From contig JAHWIP010000052.1 of assembly GCA_019322375.1 (NCBI GenBank), positions 1-10,634 of the forward strand: a DNA stretch of 10,634 bases, written 5' to 3'. Positions 5,163-10,634 of the stretch are shown piece after piece (position 1 is the first letter of the stretch; each line of letters starts with the position of its first letter). A model generated the notes under the pieces. It searched no databases. It worked only from the letters and a program-made list of their open reading frames with translations, and had not been told where the DNA came from. The translations under genes were made by a program, and so were the position numbers. Origin of the DNA: Candidatus Woesearchaeota archaeon. Its GTDB lineage: Archaea; Nanobdellota; Nanobdellia; Woesearchaeales; SM23-78.

Positions 5163-5197
5163 AAAGATTTATATGTATTACCATTAATTATATAAAC
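5163..5197. promoter_or_regulatory. Divergent promoters for tRNA-Ala and gltX
   Basis: Minus strand: CATATAAAT (5175-5167) is centred about 29 bases before tRNA-Ala base 1. Plus strand: TTATATAAAC (5188-5197) is centred about 27 bases before the gltX ATG at 5220, so gltX is probably leaderless. AAAGATTTATATG (5163-5175) on the plus strand is a second possible TATA for gltX that shares the tRNA box. Confidence 0.6.
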
Positions 5198-5219
5198 TTC
5201 TATCTCTATTCATGCCTGT

Positions 5220-6899
5220 ATGAAGAAGCTTGATGATGTTATTGAGAAGTTTGCCCTAGCTAATGCTGTTAAGTTTAATGGCAAGGCTAATCCTAAGGCT
5301 GTTATTGGCAGTGTGATTAAAGAAATGCCTGAGGCTAAGAAGGATATGAAGGTTTTAGCTAAGCTGGTTAATGATAAGGTTAAAGAGATAAATAAATTAA
5401 GTGTTGATGAGCAAAAAAATCTTATTAAAGAAAAATACCCTGATTTGCTTGAGGAAAAAGAACCACAAGAAAAAGACATCTTTGCATTTATTGGTATTAA
5501 ACAAGGGGATAAAATCATTACTGCTTTTCCTCCTGGCCCTGAAAAGTATCCTCATATAGGGCATGCAAAAGCCTTGATTCTGAATTATTTGCTAGCTCAA
5601 AGGTATAAAGGGAAATTTTTTCTTCGGTTTGAGGATACCAATCCAACTCTTGTTAAAAAGGAGTTCTATGAGATAATGCTTGATAACTTTAAATGGCTGG
5701 GTGTTAAATGGGATAAATTACAGTATGCTTCTGATAACATGAAACTGTTCTATGAATTAGCTGAAAAAGTGATTAAGTCAGAGAATGCTTATATGTGTTC
5801 CTGTGATGTTGAAACCACTAGGCAGAACAGGGCTAAAGGAACTGCCTGCAAGTGCAGGGATAAAACAGCAGAACAAAACCTTGAGGAATGGAAAAACTTT
5901 GATAAAGCCAAGCCAGGCAGTGCTGTGCTCAGATTAAAGATTGATTTAAAGCACAAGAACAGCACTATGCGTGACCCAACAATTTTTAGAATCCTTGATG
6001 AAGCTCATGCAAGGCTTGGAAAAAAATATTGTGTATGGCCTAATTATGATTTTCAGAATGCTGTAATGGATGGATATTATGATATTACTCACAGGCTTAG
6101 GAGCAAGGAGTTTGAGATGCGCTCAGAGCTGCAAAAATACATCCAGAAGCTGCTTGGATTAACTCTTACTTATACATTTGAGTTTGCAAGATTTAATCTT
6201 AAAGGAGTGCCTAGCAGTGGAAGAGTAATAAGGGAAATGATAGCAAAAAAAGAATTAATTGGCTGGGATGACCCAAGCTTAGCCACAATTGTTGCTCTTA
6301 GAAGAAGAGGATTCACACCAGAAGCAATCAAGAACTTTGTTATAAGCACTGGCATTACAAAATCAGAGGCCACCCTGACCTGGGATGACTTGATTGCTCA
6401 TAACAGAAGAATCCTTGATGAAGATGCTGACAGATACTTTTTTATTGCAGAGCCAAAAAAGATTATTATTAAGAATGCTCCTGAGCAAAAAATAGAACTG
6501 CATTATCATCCTCATCACAGAAAAGGAGGAAGAAAATTTCAAGTAAAAGATGAATTTTATATCTCAAAACATGACTTTGATTCATTAAAAAAAGGAGAGC
6601 TTTACCGTTTCATGGACTGCCTTAATTTTGTAAAAAAAGAAGATGCATTTGTTTTTAACGGCTTAGAGCATACAAAGTATAAGCAAAAAGGAAAAAGAAT
6701 AATGCATTACCTGCCAGTGCAAAAAGATTTAGTTAATGTAGAAGTGTTAATGCCTGACAAAAAGGTTGTTAAAGGACTTGGAGAGCCATTAATGAAAAAA
6801 TTAAAACAAGGAGACATCATCCAAGCAGAAAGATTTGGGTTTATAAGGCTTGATAAAAAACAAAAAGATAAATTATTCTTTTGGTATACGCATCAATAA
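5220..6899 (+). CDS. gltX: Glutamyl-tRNA synthetase, archaeal type
   Basis: This class I enzyme charges tRNA-Glu. Archaeal members without a partner GlnRS usually also charge tRNA-Gln with Glu for later amidation. Of 559 residues, 1-95 form the archaeal N-terminal helical region. PHIGH (111-115) is the HIGH motif, followed by LRFEDTNP (135-142). A zinc site C193-x-C195...C210-x-C212 follows, then DITH (288-291) and GWDDP (348-352) with the archaeal ALRRRGF. The C-terminal beta-barrel anticodon domain runs from about 410. The KMSKS-type loop reads VPSSGRVIR (330-338), with Gly where the catalytic Lys of SKR would be. The start ATG at 5220 fits a leaderless TATA box; the ATG at 5212 runs into a stop. 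No partner synthetase or amidotransferase is nearby. Confidence 0.93.
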   Translation: MKKLDDVIEKFALANAVKFNGKANPKAVIGSVIKEMPEAKKDMKVLAKLVNDKVKEINKLSVDEQKNLIKEKYPDLLEEKEPQEKDIFAFIGIKQGDKIITAFPPGPEKYPHIGHAKALILNYLLAQRYKGKFFLRFEDTNPTLVKKEFYEIMLDNFKWLGVKWDKLQYASDNMKLFYELAEKVIKSENAYMCSCDVETTRQNRAKGTACKCRDKTAEQNLEEWKNFDKAKPGSAVLRLKIDLKHKNSTMRDPTIFRILDEAHARLGKKYCVWPNYDFQNAVMDGYYDITHRLRSKEFEMRSELQKYIQKLLGLTLTYTFEFARFNLKGVPSSGRVIREMIAKKELIGWDDPSLATIVALRRRGFTPEAIKNFVISTGITKSEATLTWDDLIAHNRRILDEDADRYFFIAEPKKIIIKNAPEQKIELHYHPHHRKGGRKFQVKDEFYISKHDFDSLKKGELYRFMDCLNFVKKEDAFVFNGLEHTKYKQKGKRIMHYLPVQKDLVNVEVLMPDKKVVKGLGEPLMKKLKQGDIIQAERFGFIRLDKKQKDKLFFWYTHQ

Positions 6900-6907
6900 A
6901 AAAAAGC

Positions 6908-6970
6908 AATCTTTATATACTCCGCCCTTCTTTTTATTCTAAAATTTTCAAAAACAAACAGCGAGGTGGT
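6908..6970 (+). promoter_or_regulatory. Promoter and ribosome site of the histone-fold gene
   Basis: CTTTATATAC (6911-6920), preceded by an A-rich BRE, predicts a start near 6942. GAGGTGGT (6963-6970) is a strong ribosome site 4 bases before the ATG at 6975, and it selects this ATG over the in-frame ATG at 6984. Confidence 0.7.
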
Positions 6971-6974
6971 AACC

Positions 6975-7145
6975 ATGCCAGAAATGTTAATTATAAAAGC
7001 TAAGATTAAGGAGGCTTGCGGAGATATGAGTGTTGCAGGCGACTTTGTAACTGCTCTTAATGAAAGGGTTGATGAGCTTGTTAAAAAGGCTTTGTGGAGA
7101 GCAAAAGAGAACGGCAGGAGAACTGTTATGGGCAAGGATGTTTAA
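6975..7145 (+). CDS. 56-residue histone-fold protein (DUF1931-like)
   Basis: The start MPEMLIIKAKIKEAC, a loop with SVAGDFVTALNE, a long helix RVDELVKKALWRAKENG, and the ending GRRTVMGKDV match the pattern of the small archaeal DUF1931/CBF-NFY type histone-fold proteins. In these the second helix is long and the GR-x-TV-x-x-DV stretch corresponds to loop 2 and the start of helix 3. At 56 residues it is shorter than a canonical archaeal histone (about 66-70); helix 3 is almost absent, which I believe is normal for this short family. It probably dimerises; a DNA-binding role is inferred from the fold, not shown. The very strong ribosome site and own promoter suggest good expression. Its TAA overlaps the TAA of the convergent gene. 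Confidence 0.8.
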   Translation: MPEMLIIKAKIKEACGDMSVAGDFVTALNERVDELVKKALWRAKENGRRTVMGKDV

Positions 7146-7378
7146 GATTCATATACTTCTTTTTTCTTACTTTTAATAGTACTTTTCAAACCATTAACCT
7201 TGCTCTCAAAAGAATTCATGATCTTAGGAGGAGTTTTTCCTTTCTTTTTTAATCCTATGAGTTCTTCCTCTGCAATTATTAGTTTTCCTTCTAATTTGTT
7301 CAGCTCTTGTACTTTGTTCTGCTTTGCATACATAACTGCTTTTACAAAGAAATCCTTTAAAGGAGTGCGATACCTCAT
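7142..7378 (-). CDS. Small basic coiled-coil protein, function unknown
   Basis: This 78-residue, Lys-rich, largely helical protein is not recognised. Residues about 8-43 and 55-75 are charged amphipathic helices separated by a KKKGKTPPK turn, so an antiparallel helical hairpin is likely. There is no Cys, membrane segment or signal. The ATG overlaps the TGA of the upstream coiled-coil, proline-rich gene as ATGA, so translation is probably coupled and the products may act together. Its TAA (7144-7142) overlaps the TAA of the convergent histone-fold gene. Coding support rests on the coupling and the clean, frame-consistent composition. Confidence 0.6.
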   Translation of the reverse strand: MRYRTPLKDFFVKAVMYAKQNKVQELNKLEGKLIIAEEELIGLKKKGKTPPKIMNSFESKVNGLKSTIKSKKKEVYES

Positions 7379-7914
7379 TTTCTAGAGAATAATCCTTTTC
7401 GTTTTTTCTCAAAACCAGGTTCTGCAGGCATGGGTGGAGGAGGAGATCCTGGAATATGTGCTGGAGGTGGCGGGGGCACATCTCCTAGCGAGGGCTCAGG
7501 AGCTGGAGACGGCATACCACTTATATCACCAGGCTCAAAAGAAGGGCTTGGGCGTATCATAGGAATCTTAGGTCCTGGACTAATAGGCATTTCTTCTTCT
7601 TTCATATCTTTTATTTCTTTCATCATATCAGCCACTGCCACTATTCCTTGGGCTAATTGCTCGTTCTGCTGCTTAATAACGCCTAACTCATCTCCTGCAC
7701 TAATCTGAGAGTACTCTTTTGCCAGGTCTGCTTCTGTTCTGGCAAAGATGTCTATAAGTCTGTTAATATTGTCATTAAGCTCACTAATAGCTTCAACAAG
7801 GGTTTTGCCTTGCTGTGTTTCTCCAAAAGGATCTTTTTTTAAGCCTTTAACCTCTCTTCTTAAATCATCCATATCCTTTTTCGGAAGAAGCTCGTAGTCA
7901 TCCTTATCTGGCAC
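7375..7914 (-). CDS. Coiled-coil protein with proline-rich linker and basic tail, function unknown
   Basis: Starting at GTG 7914 it has 179 residues. Residues about 1-28 are charged and begin MPDKDDYELL. Residues about 34-108 are helical and likely coiled coil. Residues about 109-168 form a Pro/Gly/Met-rich low-complexity linker with runs of five and four prolines. The last ten residues are KKRKGLFSRK, a basic tail that could contact membrane or nucleic acid. An alternative GTG at 7926 lies inside the GAGGTG ribosome site itself (7929-7924), so the GTG nine bases downstream of that site is preferred. It has its own promoter, just after the thermosome stop, and is coupled to the 78-residue gene. 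I do not recognise the family; a scaffold or adaptor role is only a guess from its shape. Confidence 0.7.
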   Translation of the reverse strand: MPDKDDYELLPKKDMDDLRREVKGLKKDPFGETQQGKTLVEAISELNDNINRLIDIFARTEADLAKEYSQISAGDELGVIKQQNEQLAQGIVAVADMMKEIKDMKEEEMPISPGPKIPMIRPSPSFEPGDISGMPSPAPEPSLGDVPPPPPAHIPGSPPPPMPAEPGFEKKRKGLFSRK

Positions 7915-7923
7915 AGAATATAA

Positions 7924-7978
7924 CACCTCTTTTTTATTCTAAAAATAAAAATAGATTAGTTAATTTATATACTTTTCG
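7924..7978 (-). promoter_or_regulatory. Promoter and ribosome site of the coiled-coil operon
   Basis: AAAAGTATATAAATTAAC on the minus strand (TATA core about 7964-7971) predicts a start near 7942. AGAGGTG at 7930-7924 is the ribosome site, 9 bases before the GTG at 7914. The TATA box lies within about 25 bases of the thermosome stop, so the two units are separately started. Confidence 0.6.
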
Positions 7979-7986
7979 TTAAATAC

Positions 7987-9630
7987 TCAGTACTCAGGCA
8001 TTCCTTGAGGCATTCCAGCAGGCATCTGAGGCATTTTGCCTTCTGCTCCACTGCCAGCAATAACATCATCAATCCTTAGAATCATGACAGCAACTTCTGC
8101 TGCACTGTTAACAGCCTGGGTCTTAATCTTTAATGGCTCGATTACACCACTTTTCCAAGCATCAATCATTCTGCCTGTAAACACATTTATGCCAGCCCAT
8201 TTCTGCTTTTTGTCATGAGCAGCTCTTAGCTCTGTTAATACATCAATAGGGTCTAAGCCTGCATTCTCTGCCAGTGTTCTTGGTATTATCTCCATTGCTT
8301 CTGCAAAAGCTTTAACAGCTAATTGTTCTCTTCCGCTTAATGACTCTGAATATTTGAGAAGGTTTCTGCTAAGCTCTATCTCAGAGCTTCCTGCTCCTGC
8401 AACAGCTTTATGATTTTTTAAAGCAGCTATTGTGTCTCCAACAGCATCTTCTAAAGCTCTTTTAACCTCATCAACAACATGCTCAGTGCTGCCCCTCACT
8501 AACAAGGTGACTGCTTTTGGGTTGCTGCATTTCATAACATAAGTCATGGCTTCATCCCCAATCTTTGCTTCCTCTACCACTCCTGCTTTTCCAAGGTCTT
8601 TATCTGATAAATCACTTAAATCAGTCACTATGCTGCCGCCTGTTGCTTTTGCAAGTTTTTCCATATCTGATTTACTAATCCTTCTGCAGGCAAAAATACC
8701 TTTTTTTGCTAAAAAGTGCTGGGCTGTGTCATCAATACCTTTTTGACAGAACAATACATTTGCTCCTGAAGCAGATATCTTGCTAACCATCTTCTTTAGC
8801 ATGCTCTCTTCCATGTCAAGAAAAGCCTGCATTTTATGAGGGTCTGTAATACTGATTTTTGCATCAATCTCAGTGTTTTTTACTTCAACAGCAGAATCAA
8901 TCAGAGCAATCTTTGCATTTACTACTTTTTTAGGCATAGAAGAATGAGTTCTTTCTTTATCCAGAACAATGCCCTCGATTAAAATTGAATTCTCAACTCC
9001 TGCACCAACCTTTTTTTCAAGCTTAATATCATCCTTATCCATGTTATTGCCTTCTTTTCCTCGAGTTGTAATCCTTTTAACACCCTTAACAACCAAGTCA
9101 GCTAATAAGTCTTTTGAGCTCTCAGCTCCTTTGCCTGTCATAGCAGTAACAGCAATGTTTTTTAACAAAGCATCATCATTATCCTTTACATCCTCAGCAA
9201 TAGAGTTAAGAATTTGTTTTGCTTTTTCACCTGCTAAACGATAACCCTTAGCAATAACAGTTGGATGAATCTCCTGGTCCAATAAGTCCTCTGCTTTTTT
9301 AAGAAGTTCGCCTGCCAGAACAACAGCAGTAGTAGTGCCATCACCAACCTCATCCTCCTGAGTCTTGGCAACCTCAACAATCATCTTAGCACTAGGATGT
9401 TCAATATTCATTTCCTCAAGAATTGTGACCCCGTCATTAGTAACAATAACATCACCCACACTGTCAACAATCATCTTATCCATGCCCTTAGGACCCAAAG
9501 TTGTTCTGACAGTTTCTGCTACCAGCTTAGCAGCCATGATATTCATTCTCTGGGCATCCTTGCCAGTAGTCCTCTGAGTGTTTTCAGGTAAAATAAAAAT
9601 TGGTTGCACATCCTTATTCGCCATTTTCAT
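7987..9630 (-). CDS. Thermosome subunit (group II chaperonin)
   Basis: This is an ATP-driven folding chaperonin subunit forming double eight- or nine-membered rings with a built-in lid. Across 547 residues the equatorial ATP-site motifs are TLGPKGMDKM (44-53), NDGVTI (65-70) and GDGTTT (96-101). The apical domain spans roughly 215-370. GAGSSEIELS (411-420) occupies the place of the usual GGGA-x-E element, a mild variant. The C-terminal equatorial part contains AENAGLDPIDVLTELRAAH (453-471), and the end is the Gly/Met-rich tail with MPAGMPQGMPEY. Length is normal. GGAGGT (9640-9635) lies 4 bases before the ATG at 9630, supporting that start over the ATG at 9624. Only one subunit gene is visible here. 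The GroEL family does not match: there is no GroES-type partner and the lid region is of group II type. Confidence 0.96.
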   Translation of the reverse strand: MKMANKDVQPIFILPENTQRTTGKDAQRMNIMAAKLVAETVRTTLGPKGMDKMIVDSVGDVIVTNDGVTILEEMNIEHPSAKMIVEVAKTQEDEVGDGTTTAVVLAGELLKKAEDLLDQEIHPTVIAKGYRLAGEKAKQILNSIAEDVKDNDDALLKNIAVTAMTGKGAESSKDLLADLVVKGVKRITTRGKEGNNMDKDDIKLEKKVGAGVENSILIEGIVLDKERTHSSMPKKVVNAKIALIDSAVEVKNTEIDAKISITDPHKMQAFLDMEESMLKKMVSKISASGANVLFCQKGIDDTAQHFLAKKGIFACRRISKSDMEKLAKATGGSIVTDLSDLSDKDLGKAGVVEEAKIGDEAMTYVMKCSNPKAVTLLVRGSTEHVVDEVKRALEDAVGDTIAALKNHKAVAGAGSSEIELSRNLLKYSESLSGREQLAVKAFAEAMEIIPRTLAENAGLDPIDVLTELRAAHDKKQKWAGINVFTGRMIDAWKSGVIEPLKIKTQAVNSAAEVAVMILRIDDVIAGSGAEGKMPQMPAGMPQGMPEY

Positions 9631-9698
9631 CTAAACCTCCAGATATATAAAATTAAGTATTACTGATAGACGAGAGAATGGAGGAGTGTTTAAATAGT
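9631..9698 (-). promoter_or_regulatory. Thermosome promoter and ribosome site
   Basis: TATTTAAA on the minus strand (9697-9690) predicts a start near 9666 and a leader of about 36 bases ending in GGAGGT (9640-9635). A second AT-rich stretch, TTTTATATA at about 9652-9644, is too close to the start codon to be the TATA box, because it would place the transcript start inside the gene. Confidence 0.5.
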
Positions 9699-9759
9699 TT
9701 ATGGAAGCATGTCCAGTGCTCAACTTCCTCTCACAAACCCCATCATATACACATATTTG

Positions 9760-9811
9760 CAAAACCTTTATTAATCACAACATTCTTCATTAATAATAGA
9801 GAGGGGAGGTG
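9760..9811 (+). promoter_or_regulatory. Promoter and ribosome site of the 207-residue gene
   Basis: CAAAACCTTTATTAAT (9760-9775) reads as BRE plus TATA, with the start expected near 9796. GGGGAGGTG (9803-9811) lies 7 bases before the ATG at 9819. The same 16 bases recur at 10451-10466. Confidence 0.65.
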
Positions 9812-9818
9812 TTGTAAA

Positions 9819-10442
9819 ATGATTATCAGACAGCCAGAAAAAAATCTTGTTGATTCTGTAAGAGCAATTGAAGAATCTGACAGGTTTGCATTCCTGATAA
9901 AACCAGCCAAGATTATTCTGCCTGGCAAAGGTGTTATAATTGACCACCTAGACATGAGAGGGCCATCAAGAGAACAAGCTTATCACACAAAAAAAGATGT
10001 TCCTGGAAAATACAATGGCCCAACATGGCAAAGTCACATACAAATCTATCCTGATGAACAGTTTGATGGACTTCTTAGAGCAAGTTCTTACTTTATCACA
10101 GAAGTAGTGGGAAAGCCTTCCAGCACTGTAAAAGACTATGGAAAAGCACATGTAATACAGTATCACTTTGATAAGAACCTTCAACCACCCAGGAAAGACT
10201 TTGAAGTGAGAGTTGTGCCTCATATTGTAAACTTCTATGTTAACACTCCTGAAAAAACAGCCAAGCAGAGAGAAAATGAAAAAGCAACTCTGCAGTTCGG
10301 AAAGCTGGGAGACGACTTAACAGAAAGAATATTCTTCCCGCCACGACCTTATGATCAATGGCATCTTATGCCTGCAACAACAAAGAAACTACAGGAGCAG
10401 ATTGATAAAGAGAATTATGAAACTTTTCCTCCAGAAGAATAA
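9819..10442 (+). CDS. Conserved-looking protein of unknown function
   Basis: This 207-residue soluble protein starts MIIRQPEKNL; the strong ribosome site and upstream promoter rule out the longer in-frame reading from 9678. I do not recognise a family. It is rich in Pro, His and aromatic residues. It contains DHLDMRGPSREQ (42-53), GPTWQSHIQIYPD (67-79), VIQYHF (112-117) and VRVVPHIVNFYVN (130-142), which look like beta-strands. A charged helix around 145-156 follows, then PPRPYDQWHLMP (174-185). It has no Cys, no membrane segment and no signal peptide. Several His (44, 73, 116, 135, 182) lie in strand-like surroundings and could bind a ligand or metal, but no known motif is formed. It is transcribed alone, divergently from the thermosome, and followed by a T7 tract. 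Confidence 0.75.
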   Translation: MIIRQPEKNLVDSVRAIEESDRFAFLIKPAKIILPGKGVIIDHLDMRGPSREQAYHTKKDVPGKYNGPTWQSHIQIYPDEQFDGLLRASSYFITEVVGKPSSTVKDYGKAHVIQYHFDKNLQPPRKDFEVRVVPHIVNFYVNTPEKTAKQRENEKATLQFGKLGDDLTERIFFPPRPYDQWHLMPATTKKLQEQIDKENYETFPPEE

Positions 10443-10449
10443 TTTTTTT
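10443..10449 (+). terminator. T7 tract after the 207-residue gene
   Basis: Seven T residues follow the TAA stop (10440-10442) directly, matching the usual archaeal oligo-T terminator. The next promoter begins two bases later. Confidence 0.5.
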
Positions 10450-10450
10450 C

Positions 10451-10513
10451 CAAAACCTTTATTAATGATTAATAATATATGGTTTTAAGAATACAGGGGT
10501 GGTATACAAAATG
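10451..10513 (+). promoter_or_regulatory. Orphan promoter, ribosome site and ATG cut off by an insertion sequence
   Basis: CAAAACCTTTATTAAT (10451-10466) copies the promoter at 9760. The expected start is near 10486, and AGGGGTGG (10495-10502) precedes an ATG at 10511 by 8 bases. Immediately after the ATG comes the palindromic end of the IS200-like element, and the frame stops after 16 codons. The natural reading is that the first codons of a real gene were separated from this promoter by the insertion. Confidence 0.5.
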
Positions 10514-10634
10514 AACCTCCCCGCCCTAAAGGGCGAGGTATCACTTAAGCAAAGGAAGTAACTTTCCTTTGTTGTACAAAATTCCAAGAACCTTGGGATG
10601 ATGCGATATAATGCTGAATAGTCTCAGCAGTGAC
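10511..10634 (-). mobile_element. End of an IS200/IS605-like insertion sequence
   Basis: On the minus strand the tail of a probable TnpA gene is followed within 10 bases by CCTCGCCCTTTAGGGCGGGG (10538-10519). This is an imperfect hairpin (CGCCC/GGGCG around a 4-base loop, then a mismatch and two more pairs) of the kind at IS200/IS605 ends. A second hairpin, CAAAGGAA/TTCCTTTG (10550-10557 with 10564-10571), lies in the gene tail. These elements are mobilised as single strands by recognition of such subterminal hairpins and have no inverted repeats. The exact terminus is uncertain; about 10511-10513 is a guess from the GGAGGTTCAT context. The rest lies beyond the right edge. Confidence 0.6.
10545..10634 (-). 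CDS. tnpA: C-terminal end of a probable IS200/IS605 transposase TnpA (partial)
   Basis: Only the last 29 codons and the TAA stop are in the window. The fragment begins VTAETIQHYIASSQG, resembling the final helix of Y1 (HUH) transposases, which often ends in V-S/T-x-E-T-x-x-x-Y-I. The catalytic Tyr and HUH residues would lie beyond the edge. The short tail after QG is not typical. The assignment rests on this helix together with the IS-type hairpin immediately downstream. Confidence 0.55.
   Translation of the reverse strand, partial: VTAETIQHYIASSQGSWNFVQQRKVTSFA

Noticed and set aside
5212..5222. ATG at 5212 as the gltX start, and ATG at 5042 as the hydrolase start.
   Set aside because: Both hit a TGA within two further codons; the ATGs at 5220 and 5037 open the full frames.
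7430..7708. A plus-strand glycine-rich frame opposite the proline-rich gene.
   Set aside because: Poly-Gly is the expected antisense reading of proline codons. The minus-strand frame has a promoter, ribosome site and coupled neighbour.
7915..7926. GTG start at 7926 for the coiled-coil, proline-rich protein.
   Set aside because: That GTG is part of the GAGGTG ribosome site itself; the GTG at 7914 is 9 bases downstream.
9644..9652. TTTTATATA as the thermosome TATA box.
   Set aside because: It is only about 18 bases before the start codon, so transcription would begin inside the gene and lose the GGAGGT ribosome site.
9678..9818. An in-frame 47-codon extension upstream of the 207-residue gene, starting at ATG 9678.
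   Set aside because: It runs through the TATA box (9760-9775) and ribosome site (9803-9811) of the gene, and its peptide looks unlike a protein N-terminus. The ATG at 9819 is preferred.
10511..10561. A 16-codon frame (ATG at 10511 to TAA) behind the orphan promoter.
   Set aside because: It consists of IS-end hairpin sequence and is read antisense to the TnpA tail, so it is a by-product of the insertion rather than a gene.

Overview
The window looks like a piece of an A+T-rich archaeal chromosome, most likely from a DPANN-type lineage such as Woesearchaeota or Pacearchaeota. That placement is inferred from gene content and was not tested by a search. The archaeal signs are transcription factor E, a group II chaperonin (thermosome), archaeal-type Glu- and Pro-tRNA synthetases, a small histone-fold protein, BRE/TATA promoters, strong GGAGG/GGTG ribosome sites mixed with leaderless starts, and tRNA genes with bulge-helix-bulge introns and no encoded CCA.

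Layout, left to right. At 1-63 are the promoter, ribosome site and ATG of a minus-strand gene that continues off the left edge. Transcription factor E follows (113-745, minus). Next come a 54-residue two-helix membrane protein (1000-1164, plus) and prolyl-tRNA synthetase with a very basic N-terminal extension (1271-2815, plus). Convergent to proS is a tRNA with anticodon CAU that carries two introns (2833-2990, minus). Upstream of it is a two-gene operon, a HAD-family hydrolase overlapping a HIT-family protein (4234 to 3016, minus). An alpha/beta hydrolase (4273-5037, minus) starts 4 bases after a tRNA-Ala(GGC) gene that also has a T-loop intron (5042-5142, minus). Divergent from that tRNA is glutamyl-tRNA synthetase (5220-6899, plus), then a 56-residue histone-fold protein (6975-7145, plus). 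A minus-strand block holds the thermosome (7987-9630), a coiled-coil and proline-rich protein (7375-7914), and a 78-residue basic coiled-coil protein (7142-7378) coupled to it by ATGA overlap. A conserved-looking protein of unknown function (9819-10442, plus) follows. The right edge holds an intact promoter and ribosome site that run straight into the end of an IS200/IS605-like element carrying the tail of a probable TnpA gene on the minus strand.

Most genes serve information processing: transcription initiation, tRNA genes and charging, chromatin and protein folding. Three features stand out. First, both tRNA genes have an intron at exactly position 59/60 in the T loop, each with a good bulge-helix-bulge. 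Second, the HIT gene carries a 93-base in-frame insertion made of tandem palindromes and flanked by TGCAT repeats; removing it restores a normal HIT N-terminus, as expected for a protein-invading palindromic element. Third, the esterase start codon is so close to the tRNA-Ala 3' end that tRNA 3' processing should itself create the nearly leaderless mRNA.
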